Positions 10,058 to 18,405 of a stretch of 45,518 bases of DNA are shown here, one piece after another (the first letter of the stretch is position 1; each line of letters opens with the position of its first letter). Made by a program: the position numbers and the translations under genes. The DNA comes from an uncultured Chthonomonadaceae bacterium. Lineage in GTDB: Bacteria > Armatimonadota > Fimbriimonadia > Fimbriimonadales > Fimbriimonadaceae. The stretch covers positions 1-45,518 of the forward strand of contig CAMLDW010000020.1 of NCBI GenBank assembly GCA_946479035.1, written 5' to 3'. The notes under the pieces are model-generated. The model searched no databases. It had not been told where the DNA came from and worked only from the letters and a program-made list of their open reading frames with translations.

Positions 10058-12592
10058 TTGCAGTCTCGTAACAGCCTGTTCCTGCCCATCGTCCTCGTCC
10101 TGACGGCGCTCGCCATCTTGGGCTACTTCAAGTCGGAGTACCACTACGGCATCGACGTCCAAGGCGGCATCCGGATGGTCTATTCCATCTCGCAGACCCC
10201 GGAGAGCATCGCCGCGAAGCACTCGCTCGATACGGACCGGGCGGCCGCAATCCGGGTGTTGGGTCGGCGTGTCGAACAGGGGATCGGCGTCGTTGAGGGG
10301 ACGGTTCAGGCCAAGGGCGCGAACCAGATCGTCGTCGAACTGCCGGGGTTCACAGACAGGGCCGAGGCGCGCAAGATCATGGGCTCGACCGCGCGGCTGC
10401 AGGCATTTGACGCGACAAACGTCTCGACGAAGCTTCAGACCAGGCGCTACACCGAGGACCACGAAGAGGTCGTCGACGGGATGCCGGTGGTCTTCTTTCG
10501 TAAGTTCGGCCAAGAGACGCCGATAGGACCGAAGGACCCTGAGTACCAGAAGATCATCGCAGAGTGGGGCACGCCTATCTTGCAGGGCACCGACCTTGCG
10601 GACGCGCACCCGCTCACGCAGGGGAACGGGCGGGTCGTGCCTGAGTTCATTTTTTCCTCCTCTGGCGCGGCAAAGATGGAAAAGTGGTCCCGCAGCGTGC
10701 TCAACCGCGGCGAGAACCTCGCGTTCGTCATCGACGGCAAGGTTCTGAACATTGCGCCGCTCAAGGACGGCGCGATCCTGCGCGAAGAGGCGTTCATCGA
10801 CGGGCAGTTCGAGCCTGCCGCGGTCAGCCTACTGACAGGTCTGCTCCGTGACGGTGCTCTCGAGGTGATCATGGTGCCCGAGAGCGAGCAGTCGGTCGAC
10901 GCGAGCATCGGCAAGGGCGCGCTCAAACAGATCGTGGTCGCAGGCGTGGCGAGCTTCGTGCTGATCTGCGCGTTCCTGATCGTCTATTACTCGGTGCCCG
11001 GCGTCATCGCTTCGCTCGCGATGGTTCTGTACTGCCTGTTCACTATTACTGCGCTCAAGCTGCTTGGCGCGACTTTCTCCTTGGCCGCGATCGCGGCGTT
11101 CATCTTATCGGTGGGGATGGCCGTGGACGCGAACATCCTGGTGTTCGAACGCATCAAGGAGGAGCTGCGGGCCGGGAGGCCGCTGGCGACCGCGGTCGAG
11201 CTCGGCTTTAAGCGCGCCCTTTCGGCGATCATTGACTCGAACGCCTGTACGATCCTGACGAGCCTCGTGCTGTTCATCTTAGGCTCTGGGCCGGTCAAGG
11301 GGTTTGCCACGACGCTCATCTACGGCGTTTTGATTTCGTTCTTCACGGCCTTCACCGTGACGCGCGCGCTGGTCTTGACGGGCATGAAGATCGGCGTCGC
11401 AAACGACCCCAAGTACTACGCTCTTGGGCGCAACTGGTTCGGTGAGAAGTTCGAGGCAGGCGCGGACGCCAAGCCGATCGACATCCTGGGCAGGACGAAG
11501 CTCTGGTTCACCATCTCTGCCGCGCTCATCGTGATCGGCTGGACCTTTGTCGCGATGGGCGGCATCAAGCCCAACGTCGAGCTTCTCGGCGGCTATGAGG
11601 GGATCTACAAGGTCGACCAAGGAGCCACCCTCGGCCAGATCCGTACCTCCTTGGCGCACAACGGGCTCAGCAAGGCCAACGTCCAGCTCGGCACGGCCGA
11701 GGACAAGGTGACGCACCAGCAGATACCGGTCGCGTACATCAGGGTCGGCCCCCACGAAAACGTCAGCAAGGACATCGAGACAGCCAACGGCCAGATCGCG
11801 CAGGCCGCTGGCCTCAAGGTAGAGAACAGCCTTGGTCTGACCAACATCGGTGCGACGATCCAGGGCGAAACGATCACAAACGCTTACCTCGGCATCATCA
11901 TCGCCTCCGGCCTCATCATTATCTACATCGCTCTGCGCTTCGGTATCGCGCTCGGCGGCATGAAGAACGGCATGAAGTTCGGCGTCTCGGCGATCGCCGC
12001 GCTGCTACACGACGCGCTGTTCGTCGTCGGCGTCGCGGGAGTGGTGGGTATGACGCTCGGGTGGGAGGTCAGCGCGCTCTTCATCACGGCGATGCTGACC
12101 GTTATCGGCTTCTCGGTTCACGACACGATCATCATCTTCGACCGCATCCGAGAAAACCTGCGCCGCCCGCACAAGGGCGAGACGTTCGAGCACCTCATCG
12201 ACAAGTCTGTGACCCAGACCATCGCCCGGTCCATCAACACTTCGATGACGGCGTTCGTGACTCTTGTCATTCTGGTGATTTTTGGCACGACCGTACCCGA
12301 GCTCAAGTTCATGTGCCTCACAATGGCGGCTGGCATCGCAGTCGGCACCTACTCCTCGATCTTCAACGCCTCGCCGATCCTCTGGCTTTGGAACAAGGCG
12401 GCGATCAAGCGTCACGGCCAGCAGGCGGACCTCATGGAGGAGGCGCAGCGCGAGGCCAAGCTCCGCGCCAAGATCGCCATGGACACGGACAGCGACAAAG
12501 TCTACAAGGACGAGACAGCGGCGGCGTACGGGCAGATCAAGAGAAAGACCTCGGCGGCTGACAAGGCGACTAGGCCGGTCGACGAGGACTAG
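10058..12592 (+). CDS. secDF: Fused protein translocase subunit SecDF
   Basis: The 844-residue protein joins SecD (about 1-470) and SecF (about 480-800) in one chain. SecD shows an N-terminal membrane helix (7-25), the GIDVQGGIRMVYSI start of the periplasmic region, a long periplasmic domain, and a block of five helices including VGMAVDANILVFERIKEEL. SecF repeats the plan with a helix TISAALIVIGWTFVA, a small periplasmic domain, and a helix block including GFSVHDTIIIFDRIRENL. Both copies carry the conserved Asp and Arg of proton-coupled RND-type SecDF. It pulls exported proteins out of SecYEG. Fused SecDF is known in Bacillus and other phyla. The start is TTG with GGAG 9 bases upstream. Its end overlaps the convergent trpE by 4 bases. 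Confidence 0.95.
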   Translation: MQSRNSLFLPIVLVLTALAILGYFKSEYHYGIDVQGGIRMVYSISQTPESIAAKHSLDTDRAAAIRVLGRRVEQGIGVVEGTVQAKGANQIVVELPGFTDRAEARKIMGSTARLQAFDATNVSTKLQTRRYTEDHEEVVDGMPVVFFRKFGQETPIGPKDPEYQKIIAEWGTPILQGTDLADAHPLTQGNGRVVPEFIFSSSGAAKMEKWSRSVLNRGENLAFVIDGKVLNIAPLKDGAILREEAFIDGQFEPAAVSLLTGLLRDGALEVIMVPESEQSVDASIGKGALKQIVVAGVASFVLICAFLIVYYSVPGVIASLAMVLYCLFTITALKLLGATFSLAAIAAFILSVGMAVDANILVFERIKEELRAGRPLATAVELGFKRALSAIIDSNACTILTSLVLFILGSGPVKGFATTLIYGVLISFFTAFTVTRALVLTGMKIGVANDPKYYALGRNWFGEKFEAGADAKPIDILGRTKLWFTISAALIVIGWTFVAMGGIKPNVELLGGYEGIYKVDQGATLGQIRTSLAHNGLSKANVQLGTAEDKVTHQQIPVAYIRVGPHENVSKDIETANGQIAQAAGLKVENSLGLTNIGATIQGETITNAYLGIIIASGLIIIYIALRFGIALGGMKNGMKFGVSAIAALLHDALFVVGVAGVVGMTLGWEVSALFITAMLTVIGFSVHDTIIIFDRIRENLRRPHKGETFEHLIDKSVTQTIARSINTSMTAFVTLVILVIFGTTVPELKFMCLTMAAGIAVGTYSSIFNASPILWLWNKAAIKRHGQQADLMEEAQREAKLRAKIAMDTDSDKVYKDETAAAYGQIKRKTSAADKATRPVDED

Positions 12593-14067
12593 CCGTTGCG
12601 GTCGAGGCCCGACTGCGCGATTTCGATCGCCCGCAGGCACGCCTTGGCCTTGTTTACGCACTCTTCGTACTCGAGACTCGGGACCGAGTCGTAGACGATT
12701 CCCGCGCCTGCCTGGACATACGCCTTTCCGCCCTTGATCAGGATCGTGCGGATGGCGATCGCAAGGTCCACGTCTCCGGAAGCGCTGAAATAACCGACCG
12801 CCCCGGCGTAAAGGCCGCGCCGCGTCGTCTCCGTCTCGTCGATGATCTGCATCGCGCGCACCTTCTGCGCGCCGCTCACCGTGCCAGCGGGGAAGCACGC
12901 GCGCACGAGGTCCACTCCGTCCAGCCCTTCGCGCAGCGTCCCCGTCACACTGCTCACGATGTGCATGACGTGGCTGTACCGCTCGACTGTCATCAGGTCG
13001 TGCACCTTCACAGACCCGTACTCGCACACGCGCCCGAGGTCGTTACGGCCCAGGTCGACGAGCATGATGTGCTCTGCCCGCTCCTTTTCGTCGGAGAGCA
13101 GGTCCTGTTCGAGGTAGAGGTCCTCCTGCGGCGTCTCCCCCCTTGGCCTCGTGCCTGCGATCGGGCGCACTCGCGCAGTCCGACCGCTCAGACCGACCAG
13201 CAGCTCGGGCGAGGCCCCCACGATCTCGAAGTCGCTGAACCTCAGGTGGAACATGTACGGCGAAGGGTTGAGCGAGCGGAGCGCGCGGTACACGCTGAGC
13301 GGGTGCGCGGCGACCTCCGTCTCGAACCGGATCGAGGGCACGGCCTGGATGCAGTCTCCCGCCTCGATGTAGTCGATGATCCGCTCGACCCCGTCCATGA
13401 ACGTCTCCCTGTCGATGTTCGAGTGGACCGGGTTGGGGCCGGCTTTGAGGGTCGGCAGGGTCGGCAGGGGCCCTTGTAGGACTGAGATGATGCGCTCGAT
13501 CTCCGCCTTTGCGTCTTCGTAGGCGTCGTCCGAGCCGTCGGCGAGCGCGACGATCTTGACGATGTTCTTCGCATGGTCGAAAACGACCATGCTGTCCACC
13601 ATCATCATCGCGACGTCGTCGATCTGGAGGTCGTCCGTCGTCTGGTCAGGCAGTTGCTCGATCGAACGCACGTAGTCGTAGGCGATCATGCCGACCGCGC
13701 CGCCGCAGAACTTCGGCAGGTCGTGCAAGAGCTCGGGCACGATTGTGCGGACGCCGCGGCGGATGAACGCCAGCGGGTCCTCTCCTTCGGCCAGCTCTTG
13801 ACGAGACTGGTTGCCGCGCTGGTTGAGATGGACCGCGCGGTCCTTGCAGCGGACGACCAACCGCGGCCGCACGCCGATGATGCTGTACCGCGCGAGCTGT
13901 TCGCCCCCGGTCACGCTTTCGAGCAGAAAGCTGTGCGTCTCGTCGTGCGCGAGCTTCCAGTACGCGCTGAGCGGCGTCTCCATGTCTGCGAGAACGTCGC
14001 GAAAAATGGGGACGGGGCAACCGAACTTGGCGAGGCGCATGTACTCGTCTCGCGAGGGTGAGAGCAC
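12589..14067 (-). CDS. trpE: Anthranilate synthase component I
   Basis: The 492-residue chorismate-utilising enzyme converts chorismate and ammonia (from TrpG) to anthranilate, the first step of tryptophan synthesis. The feedback site LLES is at 48-51 with RYSIIG at 60-65, and the catalytic core shows PIAGTRPRG at 302-310, DLGRNDLGRV at 338-347 and AGAGIVYDS. Two conserved motifs deviate: GTVSGAQK (395-402) has Gln401 where GAPK is usual, and the QVVLSQRF motif reads QAVPSIRF. All large blocks are otherwise intact, so it is called functional. The start is GTG 14067, with a CATAAT box 6 bases upstream; an ATG at 14040 is an alternative. No trpG or trpD is in the window, so it is separated from the rest of the pathway. 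Confidence 0.94.
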   Translation of the reverse strand: MLSPSRDEYMRLAKFGCPVPIFRDVLADMETPLSAYWKLAHDETHSFLLESVTGGEQLARYSIIGVRPRLVVRCKDRAVHLNQRGNQSRQELAEGEDPLAFIRRGVRTIVPELLHDLPKFCGGAVGMIAYDYVRSIEQLPDQTTDDLQIDDVAMMMVDSMVVFDHAKNIVKIVALADGSDDAYEDAKAEIERIISVLQGPLPTLPTLKAGPNPVHSNIDRETFMDGVERIIDYIEAGDCIQAVPSIRFETEVAAHPLSVYRALRSLNPSPYMFHLRFSDFEIVGASPELLVGLSGRTARVRPIAGTRPRGETPQEDLYLEQDLLSDEKERAEHIMLVDLGRNDLGRVCEYGSVKVHDLMTVERYSHVMHIVSSVTGTLREGLDGVDLVRACFPAGTVSGAQKVRAMQIIDETETTRRGLYAGAVGYFSASGDVDLAIAIRTILIKGGKAYVQAGAGIVYDSVPSLEYEECVNKAKACLRAIEIAQSGLDRNG

Positions 14068-14103
14068 GCAGCGATTATGTCCGCAAGGCTCGGGCCGTTG
14101 CTC

Positions 14104-14109
14104 TAGAAT
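14104..14109 (+). promoter_or_regulatory. -10 box of yggS, leaderless type
   Basis: TAGAAT lies 8 bases before the ATG at 14118, with no -35 and no Shine-Dalgarno. Confidence 0.6.
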
Positions 14110-14117
14110 GGGCAGTC

Positions 14118-14765
14118 ATGTCCATTGCAGAGCGCGTCAGGTCCGTGCGGTGGCGCATCGAGCGCGCGTGCGCTTCGGTAGGCCGCGACCCGGCCGGCGT
14201 GACGCTCGTCGCCGTGACGAAGACGGTTTCGGCTGACCGAGTGCTCGAGGCGTTCGACCTGGGGCTGCGGGCGTTCGGCGAGAACCGGCTCCAAGAAGCC
14301 ATGCCGAAGATCGCCGCGCTTCCAAGGGAGATCGAGTGGCACTTCGTCGGGACGCTCCAATCGAACAAGGCGAGGGCTGTGGCCGAAGCGTTCCGGGTCA
14401 TCCATACCTTGGAGAAACCTTCGCAATTGGTCCAGATTGACAAAGCCGGGAAGAGGGTCGACGGCCTGATTGAACTGAACCTGGCTAGAGAGGCACAAAA
14501 GTCGGGGATTTTCGTCGAAGCCCTTGACAAAACATTAACGCTTGTACAACAATGTAGCAACGTTCGGTACCGGGGCTTGATGACCGTAGGGCCATTGAGC
14601 ACCGATCCCGAAGGGAACCGACCGCTCTTCCGACGGATGTCGGAGCTTGGAAAAGAGTTCGGCGCAGAGTGGCTCAGCATGGGCATGAGCGCCGACTTCG
14701 AGGCAGCGATCCAGGAAGGATCAACGCACGTCCGAGTGGGCGCGGCGATCTTTGGCGAACGTTAG
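14118..14765 (+). CDS. yggS: PLP homeostasis protein, YggS/PLPBP family
   Basis: This 215-residue single-domain PLP protein has the binding lysine K35 in LVAVTKT, FGENRLQEAMPKI, the WHFVGTLQSNKAR motif, and GLMTVGP with SMGMSADFEAAI near the C-terminus that holds the phosphate. The family buffers pyridoxal phosphate and affects amino-acid metabolism; no enzymatic reaction is established. The gene immediately precedes sepF, the ylmE-ylmF arrangement found in Gram-positives and cyanobacteria. An upstream in-frame ATG at 14058 exists, but the family N-terminus and the -10 box place the start at 14118. The segment 14520-14560 is unusually AT-rich (AAAACATTAACGCTTGTACAACAATG) for this genome. Confidence 0.94.
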   Translation: MSIAERVRSVRWRIERACASVGRDPAGVTLVAVTKTVSADRVLEAFDLGLRAFGENRLQEAMPKIAALPREIEWHFVGTLQSNKARAVAEAFRVIHTLEKPSQLVQIDKAGKRVDGLIELNLAREAQKSGIFVEALDKTLTLVQQCSNVRYRGLMTVGPLSTDPEGNRPLFRRMSELGKEFGAEWLSMGMSADFEAAIQEGSTHVRVGAAIFGER

Positions 14766-14792
14766 TGATCCACGGACGGAGAAAACTGAATC

Positions 14793-15212
14793 ATGGATGA
14801 GATGGCAGGGAAGCCGGGCTTCTTCGAGCGCATATTTGGGTTCGTGCACCGAACCGACGCCGAAGACTTTGAAGACGACAGGGACACCGTCCCTACGACG
14901 CACCTCCGCATCGGGGTCGAGCACAGCCACCACGTCACCGTGCGCGGCCAGGTCGCGTCTTTCCAAGACGCCGTCGCCGCAGCCGACGGGCTCAAACGGG
15001 GCGAGACGCAGGTGATCAACCTCTCGATGGCGCCCGCCGAGATGCGCGAGAAGATCAAAGACTTCATGTGCGGCGTGAACTACAACGCCGAGGGGTCTTG
15101 GGAAGAGGTCGGCGAGAACGTCTTCCTGCTCGCACCACAAGCGATTTATGTCGAGGTCGCGCCCGCTTCCGCAGCGACGTCGGGGCAGCCTCGCATATTC
15201 GGTTCCAATTAG
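14793..15212 (+). CDS. sepF: Cell division protein SepF
   Basis: The 139-residue protein has a short N-terminal helix region (KPGFFERIFGFVHR), an acidic linker (about 22-35), and the SepF core: DAVAAADGLKRGETQVINLS, EMREKIKDFMCGVNY, and WEEVGENVFLLAPQAIYVEV. SepF binds the FtsZ C-terminal tail and, by its amphipathic N-terminus, the membrane. It anchors and aligns the Z ring in lineages that often lack FtsA. Here the N-terminal helix could be amphipathic (FFERIFGFV). It starts 27 bases after yggS and is followed by a strong terminator, so yggS-sepF form one operon. Confidence 0.93.
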   Translation: MDEMAGKPGFFERIFGFVHRTDAEDFEDDRDTVPTTHLRIGVEHSHHVTVRGQVASFQDAVAAADGLKRGETQVINLSMAPAEMREKIKDFMCGVNYNAEGSWEEVGENVFLLAPQAIYVEVAPASAATSGQPRIFGSN

Positions 15213-15286
15213 GCGAGAACGAACGCTAACACGGCAGCACTAGACCGCCGGTACGCACGAGTAACTCAATAAGCAAACCTCCCTCT

Positions 15287-15316
15287 CCCCCGCGGAAACT
15301 CCGCGGGGGTTTTTTT
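15287..15316 (+). terminator. Intrinsic terminator of yggS-sepF
   Basis: CCCCCGCGG at 15287-15295 pairs perfectly with CCGCGGGGG at 15301-15309 across a 5-base loop, followed by seven Ts (15310-15316). The next promoter (leuD) begins 8 bases further. Confidence 0.95.
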
Positions 15317-15323
15317 GTGCGAG

Positions 15324-15329
15324 TAGAAT
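15324..15329 (+). promoter_or_regulatory. -10 box of leuD, leaderless type
   Basis: TAGAAT lies 8 bases before the ATG at 15338. The preceding terminator occupies the place where a -35 would be, so this promoter must work without a canonical -35. Confidence 0.6.
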
Positions 15330-15337
15330 CGTCCGCG

Positions 15338-15961
15338 ATGGCGGGCTTTACGACCCACACAGGACGGATCGCCGTGTACGCCGCGGACAGCGTCGACACG
15401 GACCGGATCATCCCCGCGCGCTACCTGACGCGGGTCAGCAGGTCCGGGTACGGCGACCTGCTTTTCAAAGACGTGCGCGGCACGGAGTTCCCGCTCGACA
15501 AGCCAGAGGCGAAGGGGGCGACCATCCTCGTCGCGGGGACGAACTTCGGCTGCGGCTCTTCTCGCGAGCACGCGGTATGGGCGCTGCAACAGGCCGGCTT
15601 CGTAGTGGTGATCGCTAGGGTCGAGGCCGGATCGCCGGGGTACAGCGACATCTTCCGGCAAAACGCCGCGAACTGCGGTCTGCTTTTGATCGAGCTGGCG
15701 CCAGAAGCGCACAGGGCGTTCGCCGGGGCGGGCAGCGGGGCAGAGGCGACCATAGACCTGCCCAACCAGACGGCGGGCCTTGGTGGCGAGCCGTACCGCT
15801 TCGAAATCGAGGCCGCCTTCAAGGACCAACTCATGGCCGGGCTCGACCTTGTGGGTACAACACTGCTGCTCGAGCCGGAGATCGCGGCGTTCGAGGCCCA
15901 ATGGGCCAGCTTTGCGCCGAAGAGCGATACCGAGGCCGGACGTGGGGCGTCTAACGCCTAG
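15338..15961 (+). CDS. leuD: 3-isopropylmalate dehydratase small subunit
   Basis: The 207-residue aconitase-swivel protein shows DTDRIIPARYL near residue 22 and GTNFGCGSSREHAVWAL near residue 67, the signature of LeuD and related small subunits. With the iron-sulfur subunit LeuC it isomerises 2-isopropylmalate to 3-isopropylmalate in leucine synthesis. LeuC is not in this window, so the subunits are encoded apart. Homoaconitase or citraconate-type small subunits share the motif, so substrate range is not certain. It starts at ATG 15338, not at an in-frame GTG at 15317 that overlaps the terminator. The DUF192 gene follows by 24 bases. Confidence 0.9.
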   Translation: MAGFTTHTGRIAVYAADSVDTDRIIPARYLTRVSRSGYGDLLFKDVRGTEFPLDKPEAKGATILVAGTNFGCGSSREHAVWALQQAGFVVVIARVEAGSPGYSDIFRQNAANCGLLLIELAPEAHRAFAGAGSGAEATIDLPNQTAGLGGEPYRFEIEAAFKDQLMAGLDLVGTTLLLEPEIAAFEAQWASFAPKSDTEAGRGASNA

Positions 15962-15985
15962 AGACAGACCGGAGGAAACTGACAA

Positions 15986-16516
15986 GTGCTGACACTCTTA
16001 TTCGCCTGGACAATCTTCTTCATGGCGCCGACGGTGGGGCCCGAGCTGCAGGCCAGCCAAGGCCAAGAGCAGGACCAAAACCCGCCCCGCTACATCAAGG
16101 AGCGGCAGTTCCAGCTCAAGGACCTTCAGGTCGAAGAGCTCAAGCTGGGCGAGAAGCTCGACAAGAAGCTCAAGACGTGGGTGATGGACACGGACGCCAA
16201 GCGGTCCGAAGGGCTGATGTTCGTGCTCGACGGCGACATGACGCAGGACCAGTCGATGATCTTCGTGTTCAAGGATCCTGAGGTGCTGCGCTTTTGGATG
16301 AAGAACACGTACATCCCGCTCGACATCGCTTACCTCGATTCGAACGGGTATATCGTGAAGACCTGGACCATGGTGGCGTTCGACACTTTCACAGACTACA
16401 CGAGCATTCGGCCGGCCAAGTACGCGCTGGAAATGAAGCAGGGGACCATCAAACGGCTCAACCTTCTAGCAGGGCAGAAAATCGAGATCCCTGCAAAGGT
16501 CAAGGCGAAAGAGTAG
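15986..16516 (+). CDS. Exported DUF192 protein
   Basis: The 176-residue protein starts at GTG 15986 with GGAGGA 9 bases upstream. A hydrophobic N-terminal segment (MLTLLFAWTIFFMAP) acts as a signal peptide or anchor, followed by a Gln/Glu-rich spacer. The DUF192 core (about 65-170) has its usual phrases: DTDAKRSEGLMFV, IFVFKDPEVLRFWMKNTYIPLDIAYLDSNGYIV, and ALEMKQGTIKRLNLLAGQKI. The biochemical role of DUF192 is unknown; a small beta-barrel fold is reported. It lies downstream of leuD and is closed by a terminator hairpin shared with convergent lysS. Confidence 0.88.
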   Translation: MLTLLFAWTIFFMAPTVGPELQASQGQEQDQNPPRYIKERQFQLKDLQVEELKLGEKLDKKLKTWVMDTDAKRSEGLMFVLDGDMTQDQSMIFVFKDPEVLRFWMKNTYIPLDIAYLDSNGYIVKTWTMVAFDTFTDYTSIRPAKYALEMKQGTIKRLNLLAGQKIEIPAKVKAKE

Positions 16517-16539
16517 GCGCGGGTCTGCCCGGAGTTTTG

Positions 16540-16578
16540 GCGGGCGTCGCTCAGGCGGCGCCCGCTTTGTCTATTCTT
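16540..16578 (+). terminator. Terminator after the DUF192 gene
   Basis: An 11-bp stem (GCGGGCGTCGC at 16540-16550 with GCGGCGCCCGC at 16555-16565, one G-T pair) and a 4-base loop are followed by TTTGTCTATTCTT. The hairpin also lies just past the lysS stop on the other strand, where no T-tract follows. Confidence 0.8.
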
Positions 16579-18082
16579 CCTCCTCTGCCGCGTGCTGGGG
16601 CTTCATCATCGGGAAGAGCATAATCTCGCGCAGGTGCTCGGCCCCCGTCAGCAGCATCGCGAGACGGTCGATCCCGATCCCGCACCCGCCAGTCGGCGGC
16701 ATGCCTCCTTCGAGCGCGAAGATGTAGTCCTCGTCCATCGGGTGCGCCTCGTCGTCGCCGCGCTCCCGCTCGCCCGTCTGCTGCTCGAACCGCTCGCGCT
16801 GGTCGACCGGGTCGTTGATCTCGCTGAAGGCGTTGCAGATCTCGCGGCCGAGGATGTAGCCCTCGAAGCGGCGCGTGAAGCCGTGGCGGTGCGGGTCCTT
16901 CTTGGCCAGCGGGGAGGTCTCGATCGGATAGCCGACCACGAACGTCGGCTCCTGGAGGTTAGGCTCGACGAAGACCTCGAGCAGCTTTTCGATCAGCCCG
17001 CCCAAGTGGTGCTCGTCGTCAGCGTTGATCCGCTTGCCGGTGCCGGGGTTGACGACCTCTCGGTGCCCGAGCGCCTTCTGCGCTCTTTCGAGAGACGAGA
17101 AGTCGCCGGCGGTGAGGCCGGTCGTCTTCTCGATCTCTTGCAATAGGTCGACGCGGCGCCATGGCATGGAGAAGTCCATGCCTTGCACCGTCGTCGTCCC
17201 AAAGACGTCTTGTGAGACCGCACGAAAAAGGTCCTCGACAGTGAGCATCACGTCTTCAAGGTTGGAATACGCCTCGTACCATTCCAGTAGCGTGAACTCG
17301 GGGTTGTGGCGGTTCGAGACCCCCTCGTTCCGGAACACGCGACCGATCTCGTACACGCGCGGCACGTCGCCGCAGATGACCCTCTTCAGATAGAGCTCGA
17401 GCGAGATGCGCAGCTTGACGTCCATGTCGTACGCGTTGTAGTGCGTCTCGAACGTGCGCGCCGCGGCTCCGCCGGCCAGCACTTGCAGAATGGGAGTCTC
17501 GACCTCGAGGAACCCACGCGAGTCGAAGAAGCTGCGCACCGCTGCCACGATGCGCGAGCGGTCGAGCAGCATCCGTCTAGCCTCTGCGTTGCACACCAGG
17601 TCGAGGTGTCTGTGCCGGTAGCGCTCTTGCACGTCGCTCAGGCCGTACCAGTGCTGCCCGTCCTTCTCCTTGCCCAGAGGCAGCGTCTGCAGCGACTTGC
17701 TGAGGGGCGTCAGCGCCCTCACGTGGATCGTCTTCTCGCCGGTCTTGGTAAGGAACGCCTCGCCGGCCACCCCGAGGTGGTCGCCGATGTCCAGGAGCCC
17801 GAACAGCTCCCAACCTGCCTCGCCTAGGTCGTCCTTCTTGAAATAGGCCTGGATGCGGGCGTCGCCGTCGGACAAGTGCGCGAACGCCGCCTTTCCCATG
17901 AGCCGGGTGGAGACGATCCGCCCGGCGAACGACACAATCTCGCCTGCGACGAACCCGTCGAGGAGCGACTGCGCCGAGCCTGAAAGCTCGAACCGCTCGA
18001 CCGCGTAAGGGTCGACCCCAAGCTCACGCAGCCGTGCGAGCTTGGCGAGACGGATCTCTCGCAGGGACTGCTCCTCGCTCAT
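16571..18082 (-). CDS. lysS: Lysyl-tRNA synthetase, class II
   Basis: The 503-residue enzyme attaches lysine to tRNA-Lys. An N-terminal OB-fold anticodon-binding domain covers about 55-150 (VSFAGRIVSTRLMGKAAFAHL). The class II catalytic domain then shows motif 1 (RSFFDSRGFLEVETPIL), motif 2 (RVFRNEGVSNRHNPEFTLLEW) and motif 3 (GGCGIGIDRLAMLL). Length is normal for bacterial LysRS (about 490-510). The C-terminus ends in an acidic EEEE tail. The ATG at 18082 is preceded by a TAGAAT box 9 bases upstream and no Shine-Dalgarno. It is transcribed away from the str operon, sharing a 323-base intergenic region with rpsL. Confidence 0.97.
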   Translation of the reverse strand: MSEEQSLREIRLAKLARLRELGVDPYAVERFELSGSAQSLLDGFVAGEIVSFAGRIVSTRLMGKAAFAHLSDGDARIQAYFKKDDLGEAGWELFGLLDIGDHLGVAGEAFLTKTGEKTIHVRALTPLSKSLQTLPLGKEKDGQHWYGLSDVQERYRHRHLDLVCNAEARRMLLDRSRIVAAVRSFFDSRGFLEVETPILQVLAGGAAARTFETHYNAYDMDVKLRISLELYLKRVICGDVPRVYEIGRVFRNEGVSNRHNPEFTLLEWYEAYSNLEDVMLTVEDLFRAVSQDVFGTTTVQGMDFSMPWRRVDLLQEIEKTTGLTAGDFSSLERAQKALGHREVVNPGTGKRINADDEHHLGGLIEKLLEVFVEPNLQEPTFVVGYPIETSPLAKKDPHRHGFTRRFEGYILGREICNAFSEINDPVDQRERFEQQTGERERGDDEAHPMDEDYIFALEGGMPPTGGCGIGIDRLAMLLTGAEHLREIMLFPMMKPQHAAEEEE

Positions 18083-18091
18083 GTGGGCGCG

Positions 18092-18097
18092 ATTCTA
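18092..18097 (-). promoter_or_regulatory. -10 box of lysS, leaderless type
   Basis: On the minus strand TAGAAT lies 9 bases before the ATG at 18082, without a -35 or Shine-Dalgarno. Confidence 0.6.
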
Positions 18098-18191
18098 CTT
18101 GACGCCCAGATTCAAAACGGGCTCAAAACGGCGATGGGTGAAACCCGCGCTGGCCCTTAGGCCCACGCAAGGGCCGCGAACCGGCGGGACC

Positions 18192-18221
18192 TTGACAATT
18201 TTGAGCCTAGGACAGCATACT
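18192..18221 (+). promoter_or_regulatory. Sigma-70 promoter of the str-S10 operon
   Basis: TTGACA at 18192-18197 and CATACT at 18216-18221 are 18 bases apart. Transcription should begin near 18228, giving a leader of about 178 bases before rpsL. No other clear promoter is seen up to rplV. The 323-base lysS-rpsL gap holds this promoter, the lysS -10 box and the leader hairpin; I see no gene in it. Confidence 0.75.
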
Positions 18222-18325
18222 GGCTACCTGGCGCGGATTGTGCGCGCCGGTGGGCGCGACGGCTCCCGAGGAGGCAAGGTTCCGGAACGAGGATACAGAC
18301 GTACACTCGACTAGACTGAACAGGG

Positions 18326-18355
18326 CCCCTTGTGCGAGCAGCACGGGGTTTTCTT
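18326..18355 (+). promoter_or_regulatory. Terminator-like hairpin in the rpsL leader (possible attenuator)
   Basis: CCCC and GTGC on the left (18326-18329, 18332-18335) pair with GCAC and GGGG (18341-18348) across a GAGCA loop with a 2-base bulge. TTTTCTT follows at 18349-18355. It lies between the str promoter and rpsL, so it could end some transcripts early. Autogenous control by a ribosomal protein is possible but unproven. Confidence 0.55.
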
Positions 18356-18405
18356 GTGTTAAAGCACGGTCGGGCCGCCCAAGCGAAGCGAAGAACTGAG
18401 GACGA

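Noticed and set aside
8945..10609. Minus-strand open frame of 554 codons
   Set aside because: It is antisense to the TIM-barrel isomerase and the start of secDF, both with firm homology; high GC makes long antisense frames common.
12005..13027. Minus-strand open frame of 340 codons
   Set aside because: It overlaps secDF and is out of frame with trpE; the sequence is an Arg/Asp-rich shadow.
18228..18355. Possible small RNA gene (SRP RNA or 6S RNA) between the str promoter and rpsL
   Set aside because: No GGAA-type tetraloop with the SRP asymmetric loop and no long 6S-like bubble is seen; an operon leader is simpler.
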